A DNA stretch of 12,067 nucleotides from an uncultured Gammaproteobacteria bacterium (GTDB taxonomy: Bacteria; Pseudomonadota; Gammaproteobacteria; Steroidobacterales; GCA-2729495), in NCBI GenBank assembly GCA_937958785.1, contig CALGMY010000220.1:1-12067 (forward strand), written 5' to 3'. Shown here piece by piece: positions 7,322 through 12,067 of this stretch (position 1 is its first letter; the number at the start of each line of letters is the position of its first letter). Position numbers and translations under genes: made by a program. The notes beneath the pieces are model-generated. The model saw only the letters and a list, made by a program, of their open reading frames with translations, made no database searches and was not told where the DNA came from.

Positions 7322-7363
7322 CCGGCAGCGTTCCCGCACCCTGACATTCCCAGGAGATTGCAG

Positions 7364-8050
7364 ATGAAACTGATTCAGGCAACTGCCCTTGCCGCGCTGG
7401 TCGCCGGGTCCGGCGGGCCGGCCGCGTTGGCGCAGGTACCGGGGATGGGGCCTGGCCCCGAGCGCGCCGGTACCTGGGAAGCCTACGGCGGCCTGCGGTG
7501 GAACTTCGGCGAGACCGTCGACTTCGACGGGGGCTCGACGATTGAGACCGACGACGAGGCCAGCCTGGGCTTCGGCTTCGGCTACAACTTCAGCGAGCAC
7601 CTGCTGGTGGGCGGCGACATGTCGTTCGGCACGGTGGATTACGACGGGCGCCTGCAGTCCGCCGACGACCCCGACGTCAGCCAGGGGATCTCCGGGGAGT
7701 TCGATGTCTTCAGCATCGCTGCCAACGCCACGTGGCACTTCATGGAGGGGCCGCTGACGCCCTTCGTCAGCGCCATGCTCGGCTACACCTCGGTGGACAC
7801 GAACATTGCGGAAGGACCGCCGCAGACCGGCTGCTGGTGGGATCCGTGGTACGGCTACATCTGCACTTCCTTCGTGGATACGAAGACGGAGGATGCCTTC
7901 ACCTACGGGCTGGCCGTCGGTGGCCGATGGGACTTCGCCCGGGGCTGGTTCGCGCGACTCAGCTACGAGGAGCGCTGGCTGGACATCGGTGAGGCGAGCG
8001 GCACGCCCAGCTTCGGCGGCCTGCGGCTCGACATCGGCAGCAGGTTCTGA
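7364..8050 (+). CDS. Outer-membrane beta-barrel protein (opacity/OmpA-like)
   Basis: 228 aa. A signal peptide of about 23 residues (LAALVAGSGGPAALA) precedes an alternating barrel sequence: WEAYGGLRWNFGE (38-50), SLGFGFGYNFSEHLLVGGDMS (67-87), FDVFSIAANATWHF (113-126), LTPFVSAMLGYTSVD (131-145), FTYGLAVGGRWDF (179-191) and FARLSYEERWLDI (196-208). It ends in the C-terminal phenylalanine required by the BAM complex. The number of strands fits a small eight-stranded barrel of the OMP_b-brl type. The loop GCWWDPWYGYICTSF (156-170) has two cysteines, C157 and C167, which could form a surface disulfide, and is rich in Trp and Tyr. The start is ATG 7364 with AGGAG and a 7-nt spacer; the same frame is open far upstream, but that part is a shadow of the DUF3313 gene. 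The function is structural or unknown. Confidence 0.86.
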   Translation: MKLIQATALAALVAGSGGPAALAQVPGMGPGPERAGTWEAYGGLRWNFGETVDFDGGSTIETDDEASLGFGFGYNFSEHLLVGGDMSFGTVDYDGRLQSADDPDVSQGISGEFDVFSIAANATWHFMEGPLTPFVSAMLGYTSVDTNIAEGPPQTGCWWDPWYGYICTSFVDTKTEDAFTYGLAVGGRWDFARGWFARLSYEERWLDIGEASGTPSFGGLRLDIGSRF

Positions 8051-8054
8051 CGGG

Positions 8055-8311
8055 ACGTCCGCGGCGCTCGTGGTCGCCGAGGGCCACGGCTGGTTCCTGC
8101 GCCGATTCGATCCGGCCAGGGCGCTACAGTTCCTCGCGATGGTGGAGGCCATGCGCCCGCTCAAGGTCATCACCGGTTTGCTGACCTGTCGCTGACACTG
8201 GCCGATGCCGTGGGACTGCCGTTGATGACGGCGCGCCGCGTGAAGTCCTGCTGGTCCACGGACCGGCACATGGGCCTGACCGGCGTTCCGCTGGTCATTC
8301 ACCAGCACTGA
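8055..8311 (+). pseudogene. Decayed PIN-domain (VapC-type) toxin gene
   Basis: Two pieces of a PIN ribonuclease are recognisable in different frames. The first (frame of 8055, up to about 8172) reads LVVAEGHGWFLRR, then FDPARALQFLAMVEAM and RPLKVI, containing the conserved PIN glutamate. The second (frame of 8183, to the TGA at 8309-8311) reads LSLTLADAVGLPLM and CWSTDRHMGLTGVPLVIH, containing the conserved aspartates of LADA and STDRH. The N-terminal segment with the first catalytic Asp is missing. Roughly 15-20 residues between the two pieces are lost together with a frameshift near 8170-8180. The remnant begins within a few bases of the barrel gene's stop codon. No start codon, ribosome site or partner antitoxin is visible. 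Homology is judged from remembered PIN patterns. Confidence 0.62.
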
Positions 8312-8385
8312 AGGGACCGGCGGATGCCCGGCCGGTGGCGCGACGAGTAGAGGGAGCCCCTGACGAGAGTGGAGACCGTCCGCCG

Positions 8386-8568
8386 ATGACGAGAACAATA
8401 CTGAGAGTACTGGGGGCAGCACTCGGCGTGATTTTCCTGGTCTTTGCCGCGTACTACGCGCAGCTGGACGAGGAGACCTTACTTCGTCGGGTCGTGACCT
8501 GTGCGAATTCGGTCGTGCTGGGCATCGCGTGCCTCGTGTACGCGGTCAGAGGTCAGCTGAAGTCCTGA
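8386..8568 (+). CDS. Small two-helix membrane protein, unknown
   Basis: 60 aa from ATG 8386. Two hydrophobic stretches, about residues 7-24 (RVLGAALGVIFLVFAAYY) and 37-54 (VVTCANSVVLGIACLVYAV), are joined by a short acidic/basic loop (QLDEETLLRR). The protein ends in a polar tail. GGAGA lies about 10 nt upstream. An in-frame GTG at 8335 would add 17 non-hydrophobic residues and is less likely. Codons such as ACA, ATA and TTA make the gene visibly less GC-rich than its neighbours, a hint of transfer. No family is recognised. It sits between a broken PIN gene and an intact toxin-antitoxin pair, so it may be cargo of the same accessory patch. Confidence 0.55.
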   Translation: MTRTILRVLGAALGVIFLVFAAYYAQLDEETLLRRVVTCANSVVLGIACLVYAVRGQLKS

Positions 8569-8640
8569 GGCGCACGGGCCTGCCTCGCCGTCGTGCGTGG
8601 TCTACGCCCGGACGGTGGCGCGGACAAGCCACTGCGCCTC
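8567..8640 (+). other. 74-nt inverted-repeat element with nested stems
   Basis: GAGGCGCA (8567-8574) and TGCGCCTC (8633-8640) are perfect 8-base inverted copies. Directly inside, CGGGC (8575-8579) can pair with GCCCG (8606-8610). GTGGC (8615-8619) can pair with GCCAC (8628-8632), abutting the closing arm. Together these would make a three-way junction. The element starts on the stop codon of the small membrane gene and ends at the -35 of the antitoxin promoter. It has no T-loop consensus or CCA end, so it is not a tRNA. It could be a terminator-like RNA fold, a small RNA or a tiny terminal-repeat element. The pairings are seen; the function is unknown. Confidence 0.42.
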
Positions 8641-8669
8641 TTGAGCAAGGATTTTCTCCTTGCTAGAGT
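8641..8669 (+). promoter_or_regulatory. Antitoxin promoter with palindromic operator
   Basis: TTGAGC (8641-8646) and TAGAGT (8664-8669) are a -35/-10 pair with the ideal 17-bp spacer. AGCAAGGA (8644-8651) and TCCTTGCT (8657-8664) form a perfect 8-bp inverted repeat around TTTTC, lying almost exactly between the two boxes. AbrB-type antitoxins usually bind such sites and repress their own operon. A further AAGGAG copy (8670-8675) abuts the ATG. Transcription is expected to begin at or next to the ATG at 8676, predicting a leaderless mRNA. The symmetry is seen; autoregulation is inferred from the family. Confidence 0.62.
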
Positions 8670-8675
8670 AAGGAG

Positions 8676-9014
8676 ATGCCCCGGATCACGAGCAAGCTCC
8701 AGATCACCATTCCGAAGCGCCTGGCCGAGCAGGTCGGCCTGGGCCCGGGCGACGAGGTCGAATTCCTCGCGGCGGGGGACGGCATCCGGATGGTGCCCGC
8801 GGGCAAGGCCCGGGCGGGCGCGCTCAGCACACCCGAGCGTCTTCGGCTCTTCCAGGCCGCCAGCGAACGGCAGCGGGCCCGCGACAAGGCCTGGGACAAG
8901 GCCCGCGACAAGGCCGGGGAAAAGCCCGGGGACCCCGCCAGGTCCGGCGGCCCCGCGGGCAGCGCGCGGGGCTGGACCCGGAGCGAGCTCTACACCCGTG
9001 CCAAGCCTCGTTGA
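8676..9014 (+). CDS. AbrB/MazE-type antitoxin of a PIN toxin pair
   Basis: 112 aa. Residues 3-46 form a SpoVT-AbrB swapped-hairpin DNA-binding domain: ITSKLQITIPKRLAEQVGL, then GPGDEVEFLAAGDGIRMVPAG. The C-terminal end (GWTRSELYTRAKPR, 99-112) is the likely toxin-neutralising part. The linker between them (69-88) is built of repeated (R/W/G)(D/E)K(A/P) units, RDKA WDKA RDKA GEKP, matching 12-nt DNA repeats. Full-strength antitoxin domains sit on either side, so the gene looks intact. The ATG at 8676 is the only sensible start, since a TAG at 8664-8666 closes the frame upstream. AAGGAG touches the ATG with no spacer, which argues for leaderless translation. The gene overlaps the toxin by 17 nt. 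Family call secure; the toxin pairing follows from position. Confidence 0.87.
   Translation: MPRITSKLQITIPKRLAEQVGLGPGDEVEFLAAGDGIRMVPAGKARAGALSTPERLRLFQAASERQRARDKAWDKARDKAGEKPGDPARSGGPAGSARGWTRSELYTRAKPR
8880..8939 (+). repeat. 12-nt tandem repeats inside the antitoxin gene
   Basis: Five consecutive 12-nt units fall in codon phase: CGCGACAAGGCC, TGGGACAAGGCC, CGCGACAAGGCC, GGGGAAAAGCCC, GGGGACCCCGCC. The first three differ only at their first two bases; the last two are degenerate. They encode the charged linker between the DNA-binding and toxin-binding parts. A change in copy number would alter linker length without shifting the frame. Confidence 0.75.
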
Positions 9015-9501
9015 CACCAACGTCCTCGTCTACCGGGTCGACCCCCGGGATCCGGGCAAGCAGCGCCGGGCGACGGAACTGCTGGAGGCGGGCATCGCTG
9101 ACCGCTCCCTGGTCCTCGCGCACCAATCCGTCCTGGAGTTCGTCGCCGCCGTCAGCCGCCCGCTCCGGGGCCAAGTCGGGGGGAAAGCCGGGGGCAAGGC
9201 CAGTGCTCCCCTCCTCGCCCTCGCTGACGCGTTGACGGAAGCCGAATCCCTCCTGTCCCAGTTCGACGTGCTCTACCCCACGCGGGACGTGCTGGTGACG
9301 GCGATGCGCGGCGCGGCGGCCTACGGGTTGCCCTGGTTCGACGCCCAGATCTGGGCAACGGCAGAGGTCCACGGGTTGCCCGAGATCCTGTCCGAGGATT
9401 TCCAGCACGGCCGGCATTACGGCCGGGTCCGGGCGGTCAACCCGTTCCTGGCGGGAATGCGAGTGCACGAGTTGCCGGCGTTGTACGAGCAGTCAGCGTG
9501 A
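8998..9501 (+). CDS. PIN-domain ribonuclease toxin (VapC-like)
   Basis: 167 aa. This is the toxin of the pair, predicted to be a Mg-dependent RNase of the PIN fold. Acidic catalytic residues are in place: D6 in LVDTNVLVYRVD, E47 in SVLEFVAAVSRP, D115 in YGLPWFDAQIWATAE, and D134 in LSEDFQHGRHYG. The start is GTG at 8998, which places VDTNVL at the N-terminus as in PIN toxins. It overlaps the antitoxin by 17 nt, as expected for coupled synthesis. Residues 59-70 (QVGGKAGGKASA) are a low-complexity insert whose two 12-nt DNA units resemble the repeats in the antitoxin gene. The 3' end overlaps the opposing esterase gene by 9 nt. The family call is secure; activity and target RNA are unknown. Confidence 0.88.
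   Translation: MPSLVDTNVLVYRVDPRDPGKQRRATELLEAGIADRSLVLAHQSVLEFVAAVSRPLRGQVGGKAGGKASAPLLALADALTEAESLLSQFDVLYPTRDVLVTAMRGAAAYGLPWFDAQIWATAEVHGLPEILSEDFQHGRHYGRVRAVNPFLAGMRVHELPALYEQSA
9178..9201 (+). repeat. Two 12-nt repeat units inside the toxin gene
   Basis: GGGGGGAAAGCC (9178-9189) and GGGGGCAAGGCC (9190-9201) are in codon phase and encode GGKA twice. Both resemble the GGGGAAAAGCCC and GACAAGGCC units of the antitoxin linker and fall in the same codon phase. They lie between the strand bearing E47 and the next helix of the PIN fold. Confidence 0.6.
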
Positions 9502-11082
9502 GCCCTGCAGCAGCGCCCGCCCCCGCTCCAGGTGGTAGGCCATGCGCGCCGCCAGGAAGCCCTCCCGCACCCCGGTTCTCGCGCCGATCTCCAGCACGGG
9601 GGCCGAGGCCGGCTCGAAGGCCGGCCAGGCGGGCAGTCCGGGGCCGTTGGGATCGCCGGTCCGGGCGAACTGGGCCCAGTAGTCCCCCATGAGGCGGCTC
9701 ACGGCCTGGTCCCGGCGGGTGACGCGCGGGAGGTCCGGCTCCGCCGCCAGCGTGCCCATCACGAAGGGGATGTCATCCGCGTGGGCCGCGCCGGGCTGCC
9801 GGGCGCGCCGGTCGTCCGCCACGTAGGAGAAGTGGTAGCTGTAGACCGGTTGCCCCTGCTCGTGCATCCGCTCCGCCAGGAACCGGGAGTGGGACAGGAT
9901 GACCAGGTCCCCGAACACCGCATCGTCCAGCGCGTCGCCCGCCAGGCCCGGGTAGAGGCGGGCCTTGTCCGCGGCCGGGACGAGTCGCGCGGCGAAGGCC
10001 GGGGAGAAGCCACCGCCGATCAGCCGGCCGAGGCTCGCCTCCCAGCTGTTGCCGCCGGTCAGGTAGGGCACCCGGGCCTGCCGGCCGGCCGCAAACAGCA
10101 GGCCGGGCTGGTCGGGGAGCGTCGCCCCGTCCACGACGGGCGTGAACCGGTCCCGCTCCCCCATGGCCGCCAGCAACCGGGCCGCCGGCAGGGTGCGGAG
10201 GGCCGCGGCGCCCCCGGCGTCCGCCGACAGGCCCAGCTTCCCGAGGTAATCCGCCGCCACCTGGTCAGCGGGCGGGTTGAAGCCCGCCCGGCGCCCGAGG
10301 CGGGGCACGGGTGCCATGCCCACCGAGGAACTCTGGCTGATGGCCTGGTGGAACAGCCCCCGGGCCGCGGGCATCACCATCAGGTAGTTCACCGCGTCGG
10401 CACCGGCGGACTCGCCGAAGATCGTGACCCGGCCCGGGTCGCCACCGAAGGCCGCGATGTTCCGCTGCACCCACCCGAGGGCCGCGACCGCGTCCAGCAG
10501 GCCGTAGTTGCCGACCGGGTGCCCCGGGGCGGCCAGGGCCGGGTGCGCGAGGAACCCGAACATGGCCAGGCGGTAGTTGATCGTCACCACGACGAGGCCC
10601 CGGGCCGGCAGGGCGGTGCCGTTCAGCTGCGGGAGGTTGCCGCTGCCCTGGGAGAAGCCGCCGCCGTGGATCCAGACCATGACCGGCAGCGGGGCGGCTG
10701 GCCGCAGGTCCGGCGTGGCGACATTCAGGGTGAGGCAGTCCTCGCTGGTCACCCCCGGGTCGAAGGGAAAGGCCGGCGACGCCGGCTGGGCGCAGGTCGC
10801 ACCGAAGGTGTCCGCCGGCCGGACCCCGCTCCAGGCAGGCGCGGGCCGGGGTGGCCGCCAGCGCCACTCGCCCACGGGGGGTGCCGCGTAGGGAATGCCC
10901 CGGAACATCGCCACGCCGTCCACCCGCGTCCCGCGCAGGGCGCCCGTCTCGACACTGGCGGTCGGGCCTGCGGGCGGGCCGACGAAGGCGCAGCCCGCCA
11001 GCAGGGCGAGGCACGGCAGCAGCAGTCCGGACCGGGGGCGTGGCCCCGGGAAGGTGGTGGCGCGCCGCAAAGCAGTTGGCAT
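9493..11082 (-). CDS. Type-B carboxylesterase lipoprotein
   Basis: 529 aa from ATG 11082. It is an alpha/beta-hydrolase of the carboxylesterase type B family, acting on carboxylic esters. The N-terminus is a lipoprotein signal (LLLPCLALLAGC, lipobox LAGC, Cys31), so it is probably anchored in the inner or outer membrane facing the periplasm. Catalytic features are the oxyanion motif HGGGF (139-143), nucleophile elbow GESAG (S225), acid E348 in GGNSWEAS, and H434 in AAHADDIPFVMG. C97 and C116 (in SEDCLTLNV) match the family's N-terminal disulfide. A later start is preferred over 11139 or 11103 because it leaves the lipoprotein signal near the N-terminus and lies 4 nt past the preceding stop codon. 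Last gene of a three-gene minus-strand cluster; its tail overlaps the toxin gene. Family secure, substrate unknown. Confidence 0.91.
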   Translation of the reverse strand: MPTALRRATTFPGPRPRSGLLLPCLALLAGCAFVGPPAGPTASVETGALRGTRVDGVAMFRGIPYAAPPVGEWRWRPPRPAPAWSGVRPADTFGATCAQPASPAFPFDPGVTSEDCLTLNVATPDLRPAAPLPVMVWIHGGGFSQGSGNLPQLNGTALPARGLVVVTINYRLAMFGFLAHPALAAPGHPVGNYGLLDAVAALGWVQRNIAAFGGDPGRVTIFGESAGADAVNYLMVMPAARGLFHQAISQSSSVGMAPVPRLGRRAGFNPPADQVAADYLGKLGLSADAGGAAALRTLPAARLLAAMGERDRFTPVVDGATLPDQPGLLFAAGRQARVPYLTGGNSWEASLGRLIGGGFSPAFAARLVPAADKARLYPGLAGDALDDAVFGDLVILSHSRFLAERMHEQGQPVYSYHFSYVADDRRARQPGAAHADDIPFVMGTLAAEPDLPRVTRRDQAVSRLMGDYWAQFARTGDPNGPGLPAWPAFEPASAPVLEIGARTGVREGFLAARMAYHLERGRALLQGSR

Positions 11083-11086
11083 TCGT

Positions 11087-11662
11087 TCAGCATAGCCCGA
11101 CATCGGCTCGCGCGGGTCGCGCCATTGCCAGCCCGGCAAACATGATCAGCACCAGCCAGCACAGCGCATAGACCACCAGCTTCGCCGCCCTCGCGACGCT
11201 GGTCGCGACGGCAAGCCCCGGCGGGTCCCCCGGATACGCGGCCAGCAGCGCCAGGAAGCCCACGTTCTCCGTGAGGTCCAGCAGCGCCTCGGCAAACGGC
11301 AGCAGCAGCGCGCCGGCCGCGATCATCCGGGCGGGCAGCGTCGAGGTCGTGCGGCGCGCGAGCCACGCCCAGGCGAGCGCGGACCAGGCGGCGAGCAGCG
11401 GCGGCCAGATGAAGTCCACCACCACGAACTGGTGGTAGAGGCGAATGGACTCCGCGCCATAGTGGGCGTACTCCGCGCGGATCACGGCGGGCGTGATCGG
11501 GAAGGCGAGGTCCACCGGGTAACGCCCGCCCGTCACCGCCTGGAAGGCCGGCACGAGCCAGACGCCGAACAGGGCGAAGACCCCCAGCGCAGCCACCAGC
11601 AGCAGGAGCACGTTGCGGCCCGTGGCGAGCGCCGCGATGCGCGCGTTGAAGCGTTCGAGCAC
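11087..11662 (-). CDS. Four-helix integral membrane protein, unknown
   Basis: 191 aa, not a recognised named family. Four hydrophobic stretches are visible: about 17-38 (NVLLLLVAALGVFALFGVWLV), 78-101 (QFVVVDFIWPPLLAAWSALAWAW), 113-142 (around MIAAGALLLPFAEALLDL and TENVGFLALLAAYP), and 157-180 (ending CWLVLIMFAGLAM). The region between helices 1 and 2 (about 40-76) is a loop with the segment GGRYPVDLAFPITP. Helix 3 carries buried acidic and polar residues (E125, D129, E132, N133) in the pattern LLDLTENV, seen in other small bacterial membrane proteins of unknown role. The start is GTG at 11662, 4 nt after the hotdog gene's stop; there is no clear ribosome site, so translation is probably coupled. 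The stop is 4 nt before the esterase ATG. Confidence 0.8.
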   Translation of the reverse strand: MLERFNARIAALATGRNVLLLLVAALGVFALFGVWLVPAFQAVTGGRYPVDLAFPITPAVIRAEYAHYGAESIRLYHQFVVVDFIWPPLLAAWSALAWAWLARRTTSTLPARMIAAGALLLPFAEALLDLTENVGFLALLAAYPGDPPGLAVATSVARAAKLVVYALCWLVLIMFAGLAMARPARADVGLC

Positions 11663-11666
11663 GGCG

Positions 11667-12067
11667 TCAGGTTGGCTTGCGCGGCGAGACCCACATGTGG
11701 ATCTCGGCCCGGCACACGACCTCCCCTGCCCGGTCCCGGATGGTGACGGGCACGGGCAGCTCGGCGGCGGCGCCGAAGGCGGGCAGCTCTGCCACCTCGG
11801 CGACTGCCACCAGGTCGCTGCCGGCCTTCTTCAGGTACTCCACGCTCATGCCCTTCGGGATCCAGCGGTGGGTGGCCGGCACCGTGGCCTCGCTCATGAT
11901 CCCGGCGGCGAGCTCCGCCATGTTGCACATGGCGATGGCGTGCACCGTGCCGAGGTGGTTGGTCACCGCCCGGCGCTTGCGGATCGCCACCGCGCAGTGC
12001 CCCGGCCGGAGCGCCAGGAACCGGGGGCGGACCGAGGCGAAATAGGGCGCCTTAAGGCAGATCAGGC
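11667..12067 (-). CDS. DUF4442 hotdog-fold thioesterase-like protein (cut by right edge)
   Basis: 133 complete codons are visible; the N-terminus lies beyond the window. The frame stays open to the edge (LICLKAPYFASVRPRFLALR), so an internal start at 11990 would be wrong. The hotdog signature of the DUF4442/PaaI-like group is clear: RKRRAVTNHLGTVHAIAMCN, then MAELAAGIMSEATVPATH, then RWIPKGMSVEYLKKAGSDL. Conserved N and H residues of the NHLGTVHA motif are in place. Family members are thought to act on acyl-thioesters in the cytoplasm, but the substrate of this group is not established. It is the first visible gene of the cluster, with the membrane protein starting 4 nt downstream. Pairing with an esterase suggests lipid or acyl metabolism, which is inference. 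Family call secure. Confidence 0.88.
   Translation of the reverse strand, partial: LICLKAPYFASVRPRFLALRPGHCAVAIRKRRAVTNHLGTVHAIAMCNMAELAAGIMSEATVPATHRWIPKGMSVEYLKKAGSDLVAVAEVAELPAFGAAAELPVPVTIRDRAGEVVCRAEIHMWVSPRKPT

Noticed and set aside
6818..7363. Upstream extension of the barrel protein's frame
   Set aside because: It overlaps the DUF3313 gene in another frame; the ATG at 7364 has a good ribosome site and opens a proper signal peptide.
8335..8385. GTG start adding 17 residues to the small membrane protein
   Set aside because: The added part is polar and lacks a ribosome site; ATG 8386 has GGAGA upstream and leads straight into a membrane helix.
8567..8640. tRNA or integron attC site
   Set aside because: The length and nested stems are suggestive, but there is no T-loop consensus, no standard D or anticodon arm, and no attC core (GTTRRRY / RYYYAAC).
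8880..8939. CRISPR array
   Set aside because: The units are 12 nt, directly tandem without spacers, and in phase with a coding frame.
9532..11145. A 537-codon plus-strand open frame opposite the esterase
   Set aside because: It mirrors the esterase gene, whose full set of catalytic motifs is present on the minus strand.

Overview
The window comes from a very GC-rich bacterial chromosome. The gene families (CopA/CopB copper resistance, a GlgX-type debranching enzyme, DUF3313, an outer-membrane beta-barrel, a DUF4442 hotdog protein, a lipoprotein carboxylesterase) point to a Gram-negative gammaproteobacterium, perhaps of the purple-sulfur or Xanthomonadales-like kind. That placement is inferred from family distribution; no rRNA or marker gene is present.

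Layout. (1) 1-538, minus: 5' part of an ExeA/DamX-like P-loop ATPase that runs off the left edge. (2) 540-3475, minus: a copper-resistance operon in the order small CEHC protein (CopL-like), Tat-exported multicopper oxidase copA, outer-membrane copB, closed by a short hairpin plus T4. (3) A ~50-bp divergent promoter region, then 3526-6520, plus: an exported HAD-family phosphatase overlapping glgX by 11 nt. (4) 6627-8050, plus: an exported DUF3313 protein and an outer-membrane beta-barrel protein. (5) 8051-9501, plus: an accessory-looking patch with a broken PIN-toxin gene, a 60-aa two-helix membrane protein, a 74-nt inverted-repeat structure, and an intact AbrB-type antitoxin/PIN toxin pair with its own promoter and palindromic operator. 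(6) 9493-12067, minus: a tight three-gene cluster of DUF4442 hotdog protein (cut by the right edge), four-helix membrane protein and carboxylesterase lipoprotein. Its last gene overlaps the toxin gene tail to tail by 9 nt.

How the genes fit together. The cop operon should handle periplasmic copper: CopA oxidises or binds Cu(I), CopB sits in the outer membrane, and the small Cys protein may bind or sense copper. HAD and glgX are translationally coupled although one product is exported and the other cytosolic. The hotdog/esterase cluster looks like acyl or ester metabolism. No complete novel multi-gene system is evident. The most unusual material is in the toxin-antitoxin patch: a predicted leaderless antitoxin mRNA under a palindromic operator, matched 12-nt in-phase repeats in both toxin and antitoxin genes, a decayed second PIN gene nearby, and an unexplained folded element between them. 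Nothing could be searched or computed, so family names rest on recognised motifs.
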